Assembly (NCBI GenBank): GCA_039621445.1
Contig: CP154956.1
Coordinates: 79,232,474 to 79,296,473 of the forward strand
Length of the DNA stretch: 64,000 nucleotides
Origin: Euglena gracilis
Lineage: Eukaryota > Euglenida > Euglenophyceae > Euglenales
Direction of reading: 5' to 3'
The translations under genes and the position numbers were made by a program. Positions within the stretch are counted from its first letter, which is position 1. Every line of letters starts with the position of its first letter. The notes under the pieces are model-generated. The model was not told the DNA's origin, ran no database searches, and saw nothing but the letters and a program-made list of their open reading frames with translations. This document shows, in pieces, positions 45,134 to 57,880 of the stretch.

Positions 45134-46270
45134 GTGCGGCCGGCGACAGGCGTCGCCACTCCCTGGCCACTGCTACCTGAAGTTTGCGGGGACGGCTCCC
45201 GCCTGTGCCAAGGCCACAGATCACCTTTCTGGTTGGTCCACTGCCAGCCCCAGCAGTTCTAACCCGGCCGCATGACCTGCGAGGGAGGCACACCGATGGG
45301 CCTTTCCTCTGGCCTCCCCGGCTGCCCGCTCTTTGCCGCACACATGTGCTTGTGGCGTTGCAACTGCCCCTGAATTTACATTGTCCGATTTGTTTCCCTG
45401 TTTTATCTTCTCGGCGGTGTCTACCACTCCATTGGACCATTCCCATCCATCTGGTACTTGGATTGCCCGGAAATTACTCTGGCAATGTCTCTCCAATTGT
45501 CCAATGACTCCAATTGCCCAAAGAATGAGCGAAAGAAGGGGTATTGCTTTGCCCCCATTTTCTCACGCTCACCAGGTCTCCCAGCAAACGCTGCCCCCCC
45601 CCCCTCCGGAGTGGCCATAACCTGTCCATCTCATCCCGAAAACCAGGTTCGATACGGAGAGGGTGTGCGGAGCAGAGGAGCGGGAGGGTGTCCGCCCCTC
45701 CTGGGCTGTCACCGGTCCAGGGGGCCCAACGTCAAGCGCCAGGACAAAAACGTTTGCCTCACAACACCAGCCACATAACTGTTTGGGCAAACATCTGTCC
45801 AAAAGCCTGCCAATTTTTTTTCGGCGTGAAGGAAAAGGAAAGGGGGGCCGGGGCACCCCCGTCTGTCCGGGGGTTACCGTAGGAGGAGTTCGAGCTGGAA
45901 CATCGTTTAAGCCCCCTCGGGGGGGGGGGCTTGAAAACCCTCCTCGAACGACCTGGAACGACCTTGGAGGAGTGCTCAAACGACAAGAGTGCTCTTCAAG
46001 AGTGCTCAAACGACATTTGAGGACATTTGAGGAGGAGGGTCTCGAGGAGGAGGGTCTCCTCCTGAGTGCATCCGTTCAGGTATCACGCAATGGAGATGGT
46101 CCAGATGCTGCAACTGGACCTTCCCTTTTTTTTGTTGAATTCTTTTGTCCTTCTCCATTGGCAGGCAGGCACTTTTTCCAGCTGGCTGGTGGGGAGTCCC
46201 CTGCAATGCACCAAGAGTGCTGTGGAATCTTTATTACATCCCAATGCACTCCAATCCAGAAGGCTTTGTC
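45134..46270. other. 3' flank of the gene, with a foldback repeat at 45880-46065
   Basis: Beyond the TAA no further exon was recognised. TTACCGTAGGAGGAG at 45883 and GGAGGAGGGTCTCCTCC at 46050-46066 bound a diverged GTTCGA-family foldback with a central AAGCCCCCTCGGGGGGGGGGCTT hairpin. Copy B has it at 58850-59030. Confidence 0.7.
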
Positions 46271-46272
46271 TT

Positions 46273-46477
<205 letters not shown>

Positions 46478-48439
46478 CGTGTTGGTGGTGATAGTGATGA
46501 TAAGCATAATAGTTCATAGTGTGTCCTTCATCTTAGTCCAATGGTATCATTCCAATGGTATCAGCCCCCCCCCCCAAAGTGGCCTTGATCAAAACCAGCC
46601 TGACCCCTCCTCAGCATTTCTCCGCAACTTCAAAAGAGGTAACTTTTTCTCTCTTCCTCCCATTGCTTCCTGAAGATGATAGAAAGATCCTGATGTGTTC
46701 CTTGTCCCTAATGTTGTTTCTTTTCCTGCTCTTTGTCCTCCACTCTTCTAACCACTCATTCCTGAATAAATAACAATTTATGTATTTTTGTGTGTGGAAA
46801 ATGCATGTTTGGAATATGGCAATTAGAGGAATCGCCTCAAAAAATGCCAATTTTCACATGCAAAATGGGCAGAAATCAAAAAAAATGCCAAAAAATCATC
46901 GATTTTGGTGGGTTTTCGCAGTTTTGGGGAGGGTTCCATCTTTTGGATTTCCCTTAAACTTAAACTTAAACTTTGGATTTCCATTAAAATCCTGAGGTGG
47001 TCTTATTTTGGGCGAGGGTCTCGCTTTTGGATTTCTTGCTGAAAATCGGCAGTGGGGTCTTATTTTGGGGGGGATCGCTGAGCTTTTATCCCTTTATGGC
47101 CAAGAGCAAAACTCACCCCTGGGCAAAAGGGGGGGTGTAGAACCCCTCCCTCCCCCAGCCCCTGGGTAGACCGTGAAAACTGCAGATTATCACCATGATC
47201 CCGGCTCCATTCTCGGAATTTTTTTCCCAGTCGTGAGCGACTGGATATCTAGTTTCCAAATCACCTCCATTTGATCCCCAACTCCCACCAGGCCCGAGTT
47301 ATTCACGCGCGAAGGGGTCCAAACTGGGTGGGATTGGCCCCCCCCTCTTCCGAATCTGCCATTTCGCCGAGATCCAAAAAAATTGGTCAAAAAGTCAGTT
47401 TTTCGAAAATATCTCCAGAAAATGTACATTATATCTGTGTAATAGTGTCGGTCTGACGAAATGTACCCCCAGAGGCCCTCTATCGCCCCCCATGCGCCGT
47501 TTTGGCTGCCGACACGCCTGGCCCTTGCTCTGGCGCGCTTTTGCGGCCCAAAATGGCCATTTTGGGATGTTTTTTTTTGGGCCGGTTTTTTTTGCTCAAA
47601 AGATTGGTTTTTCCAATACCTCGACAATGAAGTAAAATCAAAGAAAATGTCTGGTGAGCAAAAATGAACCCCTTGGAATGCCCTATAACCAACCATGGTT
47701 TACTTTCCCCCCAAAAGTTCGTGTAGCACGAGTTACGGCCATTTTTCGGCCAATTTTGGCCCATTTCAGGGGCCATTTTGGGCGGTTTTCGGGGTCAAAA
47801 AAATCGATGTTTCCAAAATATCTTGAATGAATATCCAAAATATCTTCAAAATGAAGCAGAATCAAAGGAACTGTCCGGATACCTAAATTGAATCCCGTAA
47901 AATGCCTGTGTCAGGCCAGTTTTCGGCCAACTTTCGCCATTTTGTACAGTTTTGGCCTGTTTTGATTAAGCCGTTTTATCCCCCCCCCCCCCCCCTTACC
48001 CCCTCCCCTTCCAAACGCCGGCCGGTGCCCTTTTTCCCCTTACCCTTACCCCCCCCCCCGGTCAGTAGCGATCTTTTTTTCAGATGATCTTTTTTTCCAG
48101 ACGTTCGCGTTCTTACCTCCTGTTCTTACAACTTTCATGGCGGATTTTGCGCCGAGTCAGCCAGCACATACGGGAACCTATGTGTTGGTGCCTTGTTGTT
48201 ACCGCACGTTTCTCTCTTTTTTCATCATGAATCTGAGAGTTGTGGCCATGTCAGGCAAAGGAAACTTTTTTCTTCATTTTTGGGCGAAGCGGGAGAAAAT
48301 TTTTTTGACCCGGTCTTGTCTGACGACCACCCCCGGTCAGTAGCGATACTTGGCCAAAATAGGCGACCTCCCTAGTCAGCGGTCGTTGGACAAGGGGGAG
48401 GTACGCTTGGGGTGAAAAATAGTCGAAACAATCAGGAGA

Positions 48440-48830
48440 AAAATTGAATTTTTTTGCTTGAAACCATGTTTTTTTTGGCCTCCCGGACCCGGAAAAACTG
48501 TTTTTGAGCCGAAAATGAGCGTTTTTTCGACCCCCGGCGCCCTGTTTTTTTTTGGCCCTAAACTGATGCATTTTGGGTCATTGCTGGGTCAAAAATGTCG
48601 AAAAATTGAACCGTTCTGGCCCAATTTCTAGGTGAAAGAAGTCGAAAGAAATCGAGAATTTTTTTGCCCGAACCGATGTTTTTTTGGTCTCCCGGACCCG
48701 GGAAAACTGTTTTTGAGCCAAAATGGGCGTTTTTCGACCTCCCAGCCCCTATTTTTGGCCCGAAACCCATGGATTTTGGTCATTTCTGGGTCAAAAAGGT
48801 CGAAAAAAGCGAATTTTTTTTGGCCGGCGG
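48440..48830. repeat. Two diverged, inverted 163-bp satellite units (copy A)
   Basis: CTCCCGGACCCGGAAAAACT-x-GTTTTTGAGCCGAAAATGAGCG and GGGTCAAAAA-x-GTCGAAAAA are reverse complements of the array unit at 23.4-26.9 kb. One unit and a second partial unit are present; copy B keeps them at 61190-61525. Confidence 0.85.
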
Positions 48831-49046
48831 GCAAGGGCTAGGGCAGGTATGAATTCCCAAGCATCTGCAAAATGAGGCAACCTTTTCCCTCTTCCACTCT
48901 CTCCCTCAGATGATAGAAATATCTTCATGTGTTCTTTGTCAATAATTTTGTTTCTTTTCCTGCTTTTTGTCCTCCACTCATCCAAACACTTTGGCTTGGA
49001 GAACGTCTCCTCATCTCTTCTCCATGTCCATGCCATTGTTGAAAGT

Positions 49047-49428
49047 AACCCCCCCCACCTATAAACCCCCGGGGGTTTAATGGATCCGGTTTGGTTGGTC
49101 GGCCGGGGGGGGGGGGGGTTCATAGGTGGGGGGTTATAGGTCCCGGAATTGTTGGTGAAAATCCGACCCCCCAAAATGACCCCGAAACCCCCCAAAATTG
49201 TCAATTTTTGGCAAATTTGGTCAAAAATGGCATTTTTGATGATGGTAAGTGTCAAAAAATTGCCAAAAAAATCAGTTTTTAGGTGGTTTGCGGCCGAAGG
49301 AATCGTCCCTGGCTTTCATTTTTTTTCCCCGAAGTGGGGGTTTTATAGGTTCCGGTTTGGTTGGTCGGCCCGGGGGGGGGTTATAGGTGGGGAGGTTTAT
49401 AAGTGGGGGGGGGGGTTAGAAAGTGACC
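49047..49428. mobile_element. Element with CCCCCACCTATAAACCC inverted ends (copy A)
   Basis: TAACCCCCCCCACCTATAAA at the left is mirrored by TTATAGGTGGGGAGGTTTATAAGTGGGGGGG-TTA at the right. GGATCCGGTTTGGTTGGTCGGCC recurs inside as a direct repeat (49081 and 49350). The counterpart in B is 61757-62143. Confidence 0.65.
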
Positions 49429-50629
49429 CCCCTCCCCCCTGGTTCGACTATCAATGGTACGATAATGACCACACCTCATTTTGATCAAAGCCTGAGAAGA
49501 ATGCCCTCAAATTTCTTTGTCTACCTTTTACACAAGCAGTGCCATTTTGCACAATGGTCAGGTTTTCCAGATGGTTTCCGGTTTTTTGGGGAGGTCCCCC
49601 ACCTCCAGGGTTCCTGGCATGGTCAAAAAAGATGACGAAAAGTGGGGAATCAAGGGAAAAATTACGCCAAGCCTGTCGGACCCATTAAGGAAAAAGACAA
49701 AAGTGGGGAGACCAATTTTGCATGTCATTTTCTTTTTCTTTTCATCTGTTGGCTAGATGTTGGGGACTTTTCCAATCCAAAATGATGGAAAATATGGGGA
49801 ATTGTCTCCAGGCAAATGAGCCAGTATAAAGGCAGCTACAGTTTTAAATTTACGTTTTAACCAAGACCAAAATGCGAATTTGAACACTTTTTTTAAAGTA
49901 AAATTATGTCAAAATTTTCTTCTTCTTCTGGGGAAGGTCCCTACGTGATGGACGATGCCCTACGTGGTGTCGTTGCAGAATCCTCTTTGGCAAGAGGGGG
50001 ACGGTCCAGGGAATCATTTTTCACGGTGTTCTTTGTGAAGGGGGGGAAAGGGACGGATCTTTTTTACCCTGCCTATCCTTCCTGCCCTCATCAACCTTTT
50101 TAGTGGGATTTTAAACTTAAAGTTTGCAAGAGTTGATTTTGTAAAGAGAAAATTTGCAGATGCACATATAACTTTGGAGGGATCGGGGTCAAAGAGGTAG
50201 GTGTACTTTTGCAAAGGTATTTTGGGGGGGATTATTCCCCATGGACAGTTTTCACCTGTGGGGATGTTTGTTACGCCGGGAAGTTGTGACCTTGGGTCAA
50301 GCAGGCATGCTGCTACCTGGACCAAAATCACTAAAAATCTTCGGGTATGGCATGTGAGTTTTCAACACATTCTGCAGTTCCACTTATTTTAGTGCTTCAC
50401 CCTTCCCTTGTCTTCAAGGGCTAAAATTATTGTTTTCCCCACCCACGATCCGGGGGGGGGGGGTAGATGTTCACCTCGGTACACTGGACACATGGCAAAG
50501 GAGTGGGAGAGCCAATTGAGTGGCAGCCAAGTATCTCCAGAGCCGGCGTGCCCCCACCCACCTATTGCCACCAACGGAATGCCGCCACGAACAGACTGGA
50601 TTATCCGAGGAGGGAATGGGAGGTTCAGC

Positions 50630-51110
50630 CAGCAGCTTTCCCCCCTTTTTTTATATATGGATGCTTTTTTTAGGTCAAAACTTTCATTCGGCATCAATGG
50701 TGCCGAGTGATTTCCTCAACTTTTGTAAACGGATTTTCCTTTCTTTTTCGCTTTCGCGCCGGGCCTCGTCTCCGGTACACCAGCCCCCCGACCGCGCAAA
50801 TGTTTGTTTAGTGTGTGTCCCCACCCCCCTCTCCCCCACCACACCCCCCCCCCCCCTCCTTTCTTATATATTGACGCCTGGGGGTAGCCCCACAAACCGT
50901 CATGGCAAATGGAATCCCCAATTGCAGTCAAGTCAACGACCCTCCAGACCCCCCCCCCCTATTGCCCCCCCCATCCCACCCCCCATAAACTATCCGGGAG
51001 GGAGGTCAGAGGCCGTCCCAGCAGCTTTCTTTTTTTATATGGATGCTTTTTGGTCAAAACATTTTTTTTGTTTGGCTCCCCGGGCCGAGTGATTTCTCAA
51101 CTTTTAGAGG
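50630..51110. repeat. Local direct duplication around a GGATGCTTTTT motif
   Basis: CAGCAGCTTTC...TATATGGATGCTTTTT...GGTCAAAAC followed by GCCGAGTGATTTC-TCAACTTTT occurs at 50630-50725 and again at 51018-51105. Confidence 0.7.
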
Positions 51111-52136
51111 GGACTTTCTGCAGTGCCCGTGGGGAGGGGGGGCTTTGCCGAGGATGCTTAACCAGGGTGGGGGTCGGCCGAGCCCCCCTGTCGGGACCCA
51201 CCGTCTACGGGAGGGTCCCCCCTTGGAGGGGGGTCCCCACCCCCCCCAGCAAACCCCCCAACCAACAACCCCCAAAAAACTGCCATTGAGGAAAAATCCA
51301 TTTTTTTTTGCCCCAAATTCGCCTTTCCAGCCCCAGGGTCGAGAGGAGGTTGGTGACCTGGGGGGGGGGGGTCAGCCCCCCTCCACCCCCCTGGGAGGTC
51401 ACCAAGGACTCCCCCCGCCTGGTTGGGGGGGGGGTGGGCTTGTTCCCAGCCACCGATGCACCTGGACCTTCCCCCTCGCCAGGTGGGGTCCCAGGCAGTT
51501 TTTTAGTCGGGTGCCGACCCCACCCTGGGGGGGGGGGTGCCCTGCCTCCAACCAGGCACTCCCTCATTTCGCACACCTCAAACGCCAAAAGTGCCCGGTC
51601 CCAAGCCCGGGCCGAGCCAAAAATGGCTAATTTTGGGGCGCCTGGGCACAGGCCAAAATCGGCATTTGGGACCCCTGGGCACCCCAATGCACTCTTGGAC
51701 CCCCCTCCCCCCCGGGGTGGTTTAAAAAAACAGCCTGGTCCGAATTCAGCCTGGCGGTGACCTGGAGCAGTTTGCCCCGGGGCGGGTGGCACACGACGTG
51801 GTCATCGCCATCTTTATCGGGGGAGGGACGATGGCGGGTACAAGTCGCCCAGGGGCCCGGTGGATGGCGGGGGGGGAACCCACCCGCCAGAAGCCGTTTT
51901 GCCCGAAGAATTGGATGATGCTGCCACGCCACTCGGCCACTTCGCATCGGACACCACTCCGGACTGGGCAGCCGGGTCAATCTCATCGATCTTAGGCAGG
52001 CGATCTTGCACTCAAGCTTTTTTTTTGTTGGGTGTTCCTGTGCATATTTGCGCGAAGGAAAATTAATTCAGGCAGCCTCATGCCACTGGGGACCCCCCGG
52101 GTGTGGTCCCAGTAGCATGATGGGGGGGTTTTTCAA
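51110..52136. other. End of copy A up to the duplication junction
   Basis: C/G-tract-rich to about 51720. Then comes a mixed stretch with exon-like frames (for example EAVLPEELDDAATPLGHFAS at 51893) that match no family known to me. A 1828-type element end (CTTAGGCAGGCGATCTTGCA at 51992) and a CATGCCACTGGGGACC...GGTCCCAGTAGCATG hairpin (52079-52119) lie immediately before the junction. Confidence 0.55.
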
Positions 52137-54170
52137 TCCCCGCTGCCCCCCCCCCCCCCCTGCACGAGGCGCAACAGTCGCAGCCTGGCGGTGCCCCGCA
52201 CAGGGTCGGCAGCAGCGCCGGAAAGGGCCCACGAAGCACACCGTGTTCTGCCTGGTGGAGAAGCCTGGGTGGGTCCGGGCACCTGCTCTGCAACCCCGCC
52301 TCTCCCAATTTTGGAACTCTGCATTTCCCCCCAATTTTAATCCCCAATCCCTACCCGTCCAGCTTGTCAAGGCCGACTAGCTTGCTTGTGCGCCAATGAA
52401 GTCAAACTCCGTCCATTGATTTTTCTGGGTACGATATTTCTGTGAGAGTTTTGCTTTTTAATACTCAATCACCAGAGGAAAGTTTTTTTTAACAGTCAGT
52501 AATTCACCGTTACATACACTGCCGCATGCACTTCCGTGGTACCTGAGCACGTGGTCGCTATCTGATTATTTGGTGGAGACGTACGACCAAGGATGTATGT
52601 GCAGCCCCAATAAAACCTTCCCCCCCAAATCTGTCCGATGAACATGCTTTCCTGATCTTGTATTTTTTTGTTTTCTGGAAACAATTTTTTTTTATTGAAA
52701 CTTCCCATGGCCTTCCCCATTTTTTCCGCATTTCACTCAGCATAGTCCAAAGTAGTTGTTGCACGTCCACCGGGCCCAACCCCCCCCCCCCTTCCCTTGG
52801 CCTCTTCCCCCCTCCGCCATGCAGCCCTGCCCCCAGCGCGGGGCCGGAAGTGAAGTTCGCCGTCGAGGGGGAGGAGGTGGTGGCCCAGCCCGCCCCCTGC
52901 AAGCCCTGCGCCGAGGCCCGCCGCGAGGCCGACGCGCACGCGACGCGCTGCTTCGTGCAGCGGGCAGGCTGCTTTCGGGAGGAAGGTTGCATCCTGGGGG
53001 GATTGGCGATGGGTACTGTGGGCAGGCACCCCTCCCCGTGTGTGCATTGTGGTTGTCTGTGGTGCCTGTTCTCCCTTCTTCTGGCCCGGCGCTGTTTTCC
53101 GCCTGTGGCCCTTTTTCTCCGTGTGCGTGGAGGCAGGGATTTCCACAAATTCGTAATTTGTGCCACAAATAATCACGACAAATAATCACGACACATCACG
53201 AATAATCACGAGTAATCACAAATGACCATGAACATCCACAAATAATTATGAATGTATCCGTCTGAAAATCTGAAAATGGTGTTCCCATCAACCATGAATT
53301 TTCCCCGAAGCGGAACACAAACATGGACAAGAGGTGATAAGCACCCTCCTCTTTCCTCTGCTGATCTCTCTCCCATGCCCTCTCTCTCTCTGCCCTGCCA
53401 TCTGTCCATCATCTTTAGTAATGTCATCCCTTCTCCTCGCCTGTTTTTAACCTGTTTTTATTCCTGATGAAGCCTGTGGAATTGGAGAACAGGTGGCTGG
53501 TGTTGGGCAAGCTGGCATTCTACACAATATTTGAGCAGGCCAGAGGAGGATGATAAGGTCAAGATAATTGGGACGATTTGCAAGCTGGTGGAATCTGGCC
53601 TCCTGAAGTATCTGCCACAAGACGGGTGGCGAGGACATGTTTGAGTAAATCAATTGATCCAAAAAGGCCTACAGTGTTTAACAATGCGAGATAAAATTGA
53701 GCTTGACCCGGGACACCTGCACCATCCTTCAGAAAATGTTTTTTTTTTGATGAAATTCTGCCGACTTCTGCAAATTTTCACAAAACCCTGCAAAATTTCC
53801 ACAGCACAAAATTGTTCTGCATTGTAAATGTTCATTGTTGTTTTGCACAAGGAAAGTAAAAAATCGGACGCTTTTACACTTACCACCAGCCACCTCCACC
53901 AGGGATTCCCAGTTCCACAAAATTTGTGCTGCTACCCTTGATTCTGATTCATAATTGTTTGTGATTATTCGTGATTACTCGTGTTTACCCTGTTTTACCC
54001 TGTTTCCTGCGCCGGCCACCCGCCAGGCACATGCTCCACTGTAGTTAGGGGGTTCTCCTTCACCATGGCGACACACCAGTTGCTCTAGTCCACGACCCCA
54101 GCAGGTGTGGTTCCCAGCGCACTAGACGGGTCCCCCAAATTGAGAACAAAACTAACAGTCTGTTTGGTAG

Positions 54171-54524
54171 GTCTATTCTAACCCTCCACCCCAAAATAAG
54201 ACCCTGGGTCTACTTTTTGGGTCCGTTGCTGAACATCCCAAAGAAGGGGGGCTGGCCTTTTGGATTTTTGCAAAAAAAAATTGACCGAAAAAAGCGTTCC
54301 CGCGGAAGGGTCCAAAAATGGTCCCAAAAAGGCTTTTTTGCAACTCACAAAAGTGTCTCAAAACGGCCAATTTTAATACATGGAAAATGGCAAAACTTGA
54401 AAAGTGTCAAAAAATCACCCCTTTTCTGGGGGAATTTTCACAATGTTGGGGGGGTGGGTCTTTTTTTTGGATTTCCCCCAAAAATCTCGAGGGGGGTCTT
54501 ATTTTGGGGGGGGAGGATAGGCCC
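54171..54524. mobile_element. Element with CCCCAAAATAAGACCCC inverted ends (copy B)
   Basis: Counterpart of 41243-41595 with a few substitutions and tract-length changes. Confidence 0.6.
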
Positions 54525-56099
54525 CCTGTAGCCGGGGGGGGGGGGGGGCTGTTCCAAAGCCGCCTGGTGGTGGGCCATCACGTACGAGGGGACGATGCCC
54601 CAGGGCCGCCGCGGGGCGTCGAAGCCGTTCCAGGGCAAGGTGGTGTGCTCCCACTCCGACCGGGTGGGCGACGTGCAGCCAGGCCCTCCGCCCCCGGGGC
54701 GGCGGTCGGCCGGCCGACCGGTTAGTGGGCCGCGCATCAGTGTGGAGCGGGGTTCGTTTGGATTGTTTGGGTTTGATTCCTGTGCCCAATGGTTGGCCCC
54801 AGGCTCCTCTGCCGGCTGGATTTGTCCGCATTCATCGGGTTTCATTCATTTGCATTCCTTTGGACTGTTGGCACCCAAGCTGGTCTGCCCAGTCTAAACC
54901 CAACCTCCCTCAGGGTATGGGGGGGGGTCGTTTTCCCACAGGTCACAGGCCACAGGTAGCCGTCATACCCCTATTCACCGTCACACATGTTCACAGTCTC
55001 CCTGGGAAACTGTCTTTGTGCACAAAATGGTCATTCCCTGGTCGGGAGACTATCAGGATTTCTGGCACTGGCCGACCTCTACAGCCCTGTGGCGGTCGCC
55101 CCACCGGCGTGGTTCTGGCCTCTTTGAATATCCTGATATGAATGCTAAAAGACCCTACTGACCCCCCCCCCCAATCCTCGCAACCCTATGGGTGGTGGGT
55201 GGGGGTCCGCCCCCCCCCCGAGGTCTAAAAATAGCTTCCTGTGCTTTGGATGGATGTTTAGCATTCCAAAGATGCTGGCTAAGCATATATTGATCTGACA
55301 GTCTGATGTACATGTTGTATTATATTACCATCATACATGTATATGTGTGTATGGACATTATGGTGGATGCCGTGCAGTCCTGGACCTCTGGAGCAAGGGC
55401 CTGCGGGCCGGCTGAAGGTCTACCAGAATGAGCAGGACCGCGTCAGTGCCCCGGGGCAGCTCGTGCTGTCCCACGGCCCCGATGACCTCACCGACGAGGC
55501 CCGCGGCTCGCTCTGTCCCACCGCAGCAATTTGGCCCCATGCGCGTTCACCGCCCCCCCCCCCCAACCTTAACCCTTCCTCCAGGCAGGCTTGGTTTTGG
55601 CAGCCAAAATTGCACCTGCTCTGTGCTGACAATGTCGAGCATTGGTATTGGTGACAGGGGAAAAATGAATTATAAAGTACAAATAATTTTTAACACACCC
55701 AGTGAAAAGGAAAGGATGAAGGTGCCATTCTGCGACTGTTTTTGGCGGCGAATCCAAAGTTTTATGCCAAAGAAAATAAAAAGTATTCTGCTCGAATTTG
55801 AGTGTCCCCTGGATAGAGGGAGGCAGCTCCCTAAAGACCCCTCACCCTTGCCCACCAACCACCCCCATGACCCACCACCCACCCGGTCAGGGGTCAGGTG
55901 AGGGCCAGATCAGGGGGGGTGTACCCCCGGTTGGGGTTTGATGGAGGGATGGACGGAGGGAGGGAGGGATGGATGGATGTCTGCCTTTCTGTATGTATGC
56001 ACATCCAAACAATATAAACGTGTGCATATGGTATGTGATGATATTAAATCACCTGGGACAACCAACCTCCCCCCCGCCCACCGACCAGATTCCTACCAT

Positions 56100-56224
56100 C
56101 CACCCATCCATCCATCCATCCATCCATCCATCCATCCATCCATCCATCCATCCACCATCCATCATCCATCCATCCATCCATCCATCCATCCATCCATCCA
56201 TCCATCCATCCATCCATCCATCCA
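56100..56224. repeat. (CCAT)n microsatellite, copy B
   Basis: CCAT array interrupted by ACCATCCATCAT; counterpart of 43287-43417. Confidence 0.95.
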
Positions 56225-56728
56225 AATATGCGCGTCTAGCGTGTGCGGACGTGTGTGCTATGTGCGTTTGTGCCGGCAGAAGACAACGCTCCAGCGCGAG
56301 CCATGCCCCCGATGCGCCGCTCTCTCAATACCACGTGGTCCCGGACACGGTGCTGAAGGTGACGGTCCTCCCCCTCGAGGAGGTCAGCGTGCCCGCTCCA
56401 GTGCTGCGGCGGGAGGGGTCGGAGGTCGGCTTCGGGCGGTCGGCTCTGGCGGGGGCCAACGTGGCCCGGCCCGGCGAAGCGGACGTATGGGCGTGTGGCA
56501 TGGCCAGGGGCCCTCACAATCCCGGAAACCCGTGGGCGGTGGATGGACCTCCCACCCTCCATTTCTTGGAGGGGTGTCGAGGAACATCAACAGCCACCTG
56601 TTTCGGAGCCTCCTCCTGAGGTACCCCCCCAACAACAACCGCTTGGGAATCAGGCTTCTTTCTAAGAAAGTGTGACGCCGCCAGGGGGGGGGGGCTGGGT
56701 GCAATGGGCAGGCAGGCGGCAGGCTTGT

Positions 56729-57880
56729 TGCAATAAATGAACATTAAAACGGATTTCCTGGCTAGCCTGGTTCTTCTGCAGGTGTAGGACCTTGGACCTT
56801 CAAACAGCATCAATAAAGTCCATTGGGCACAATCATTATGACACATGTTCACAAAAGGGCGGCCGCTGTGAGTTTGCTGGTCTGATGGATGAGTCGGAAG
56901 CCTGAAGCGCTGTCTTGGAGCATAAATTGGTAATATCTTGGGCCAGGCAAGGAGTTGAGGGGAAAGCAAAATATCGTCGGATATGGTGTTTTAAGGGCTT
57001 CAATGAAAAAATTGCTGAATCACATTTGGTTGATTTGCTTCGTTTTTGGATATATTTGGCGTTTCGTGGTTTTGGGACCTAAAATGGCCCAAAAAAAACA
57101 GCCCAAAATGGATCGAAAAATGGAGGCAGAGAGTTATGGAAATATCAATTTTCGGGCATGTGCGGCGTTGTTAGGGCTTTATTTTGGGTCGCCGGACATT
57201 CCTTTTGGTTCCCAATTATTTGGAGAAGTGTCGGGGAAATCGACTTTGTGATGGCCAACTCCCCACAAAAGCACCTCATTTTCGGCCTGTTCAGGGGCCG
57301 GATCTTGGATTACGCGCGCAGCCGGCCCCCCGGGTTTTCTTCGGTGTGCAGGTGGTGCATTTTAGCCCGCCAGGTGTTTCCTTCAAATCTCCAACGTTTT
57401 AGAGATGTTTTGGAAAATCAATTTACCCCCGAAACCGTAACCCAACTAAGTCCCAGGGCCCGTTTCCTATAACACAAAATTTGTTCACCCACCTAAGCCT
57501 TCCAGGGACCTGTGGGGATGGTACCTACCCCCCCCCCAATTGCAGTACACATATGGAGTTTTTTATAATAAAAAAGTCACAAACGAACACATGCACCCAG
57601 CCACACGCTTGCACTCTCACACCAGCCTGCACACAAATAGCAAACGTGTGCACACAAACACACAACCAGGCATACGGAACATCGTGAAGGAGTCAAATGA
57701 GCTTCAATTCAGTCCAATTGGGAAGGCCTGGTGGGTCGGGGGTCGACCCTCTCCTAGGAGGGGCCTCAGCCCTGTCGACCTGGCCAATTTTCGTTTAAAA
57801 AACCATTTTGGGGGAGCTGGCGCCTTCAGCGCCGGGGGTGTGCTATATCACAACCAACCTGAAAACCTGACCCCCCCCAG
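56729..57880. other. Segment inverted between the duplicate copies (B orientation)
   Basis: It runs from TTGTTGCAATAAATGAACAT to AACCTGAAAACCTGACCCCC, the reverse complement of 43935-44885. B also has about 200 bp (57188-57400) that A lacks at the matching point (A 44400-44430), so a deletion in A or an insertion in B accompanied the change. Confidence 0.9.

Larger units (their letters stand above)
46480..50700. other. Repeat-rich 3' region of copy A
   Basis: It holds inverted R1-family repeats (47200-47330 and 47630-47900), GTCCAACGACC-type element parts (48040-48405), two diverged satellite units (48440-48830) and a C-run/CCTATAAAC element (49047-49428). An unremarkable stretch to 50460 follows. 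No coding region was recognised. Confidence 0.6.

Noticed and set aside
45640-45665. GGTTCGATACGG as a tRNA B-box
   Set aside because: No matching A-box or cloverleaf could be drawn around it.
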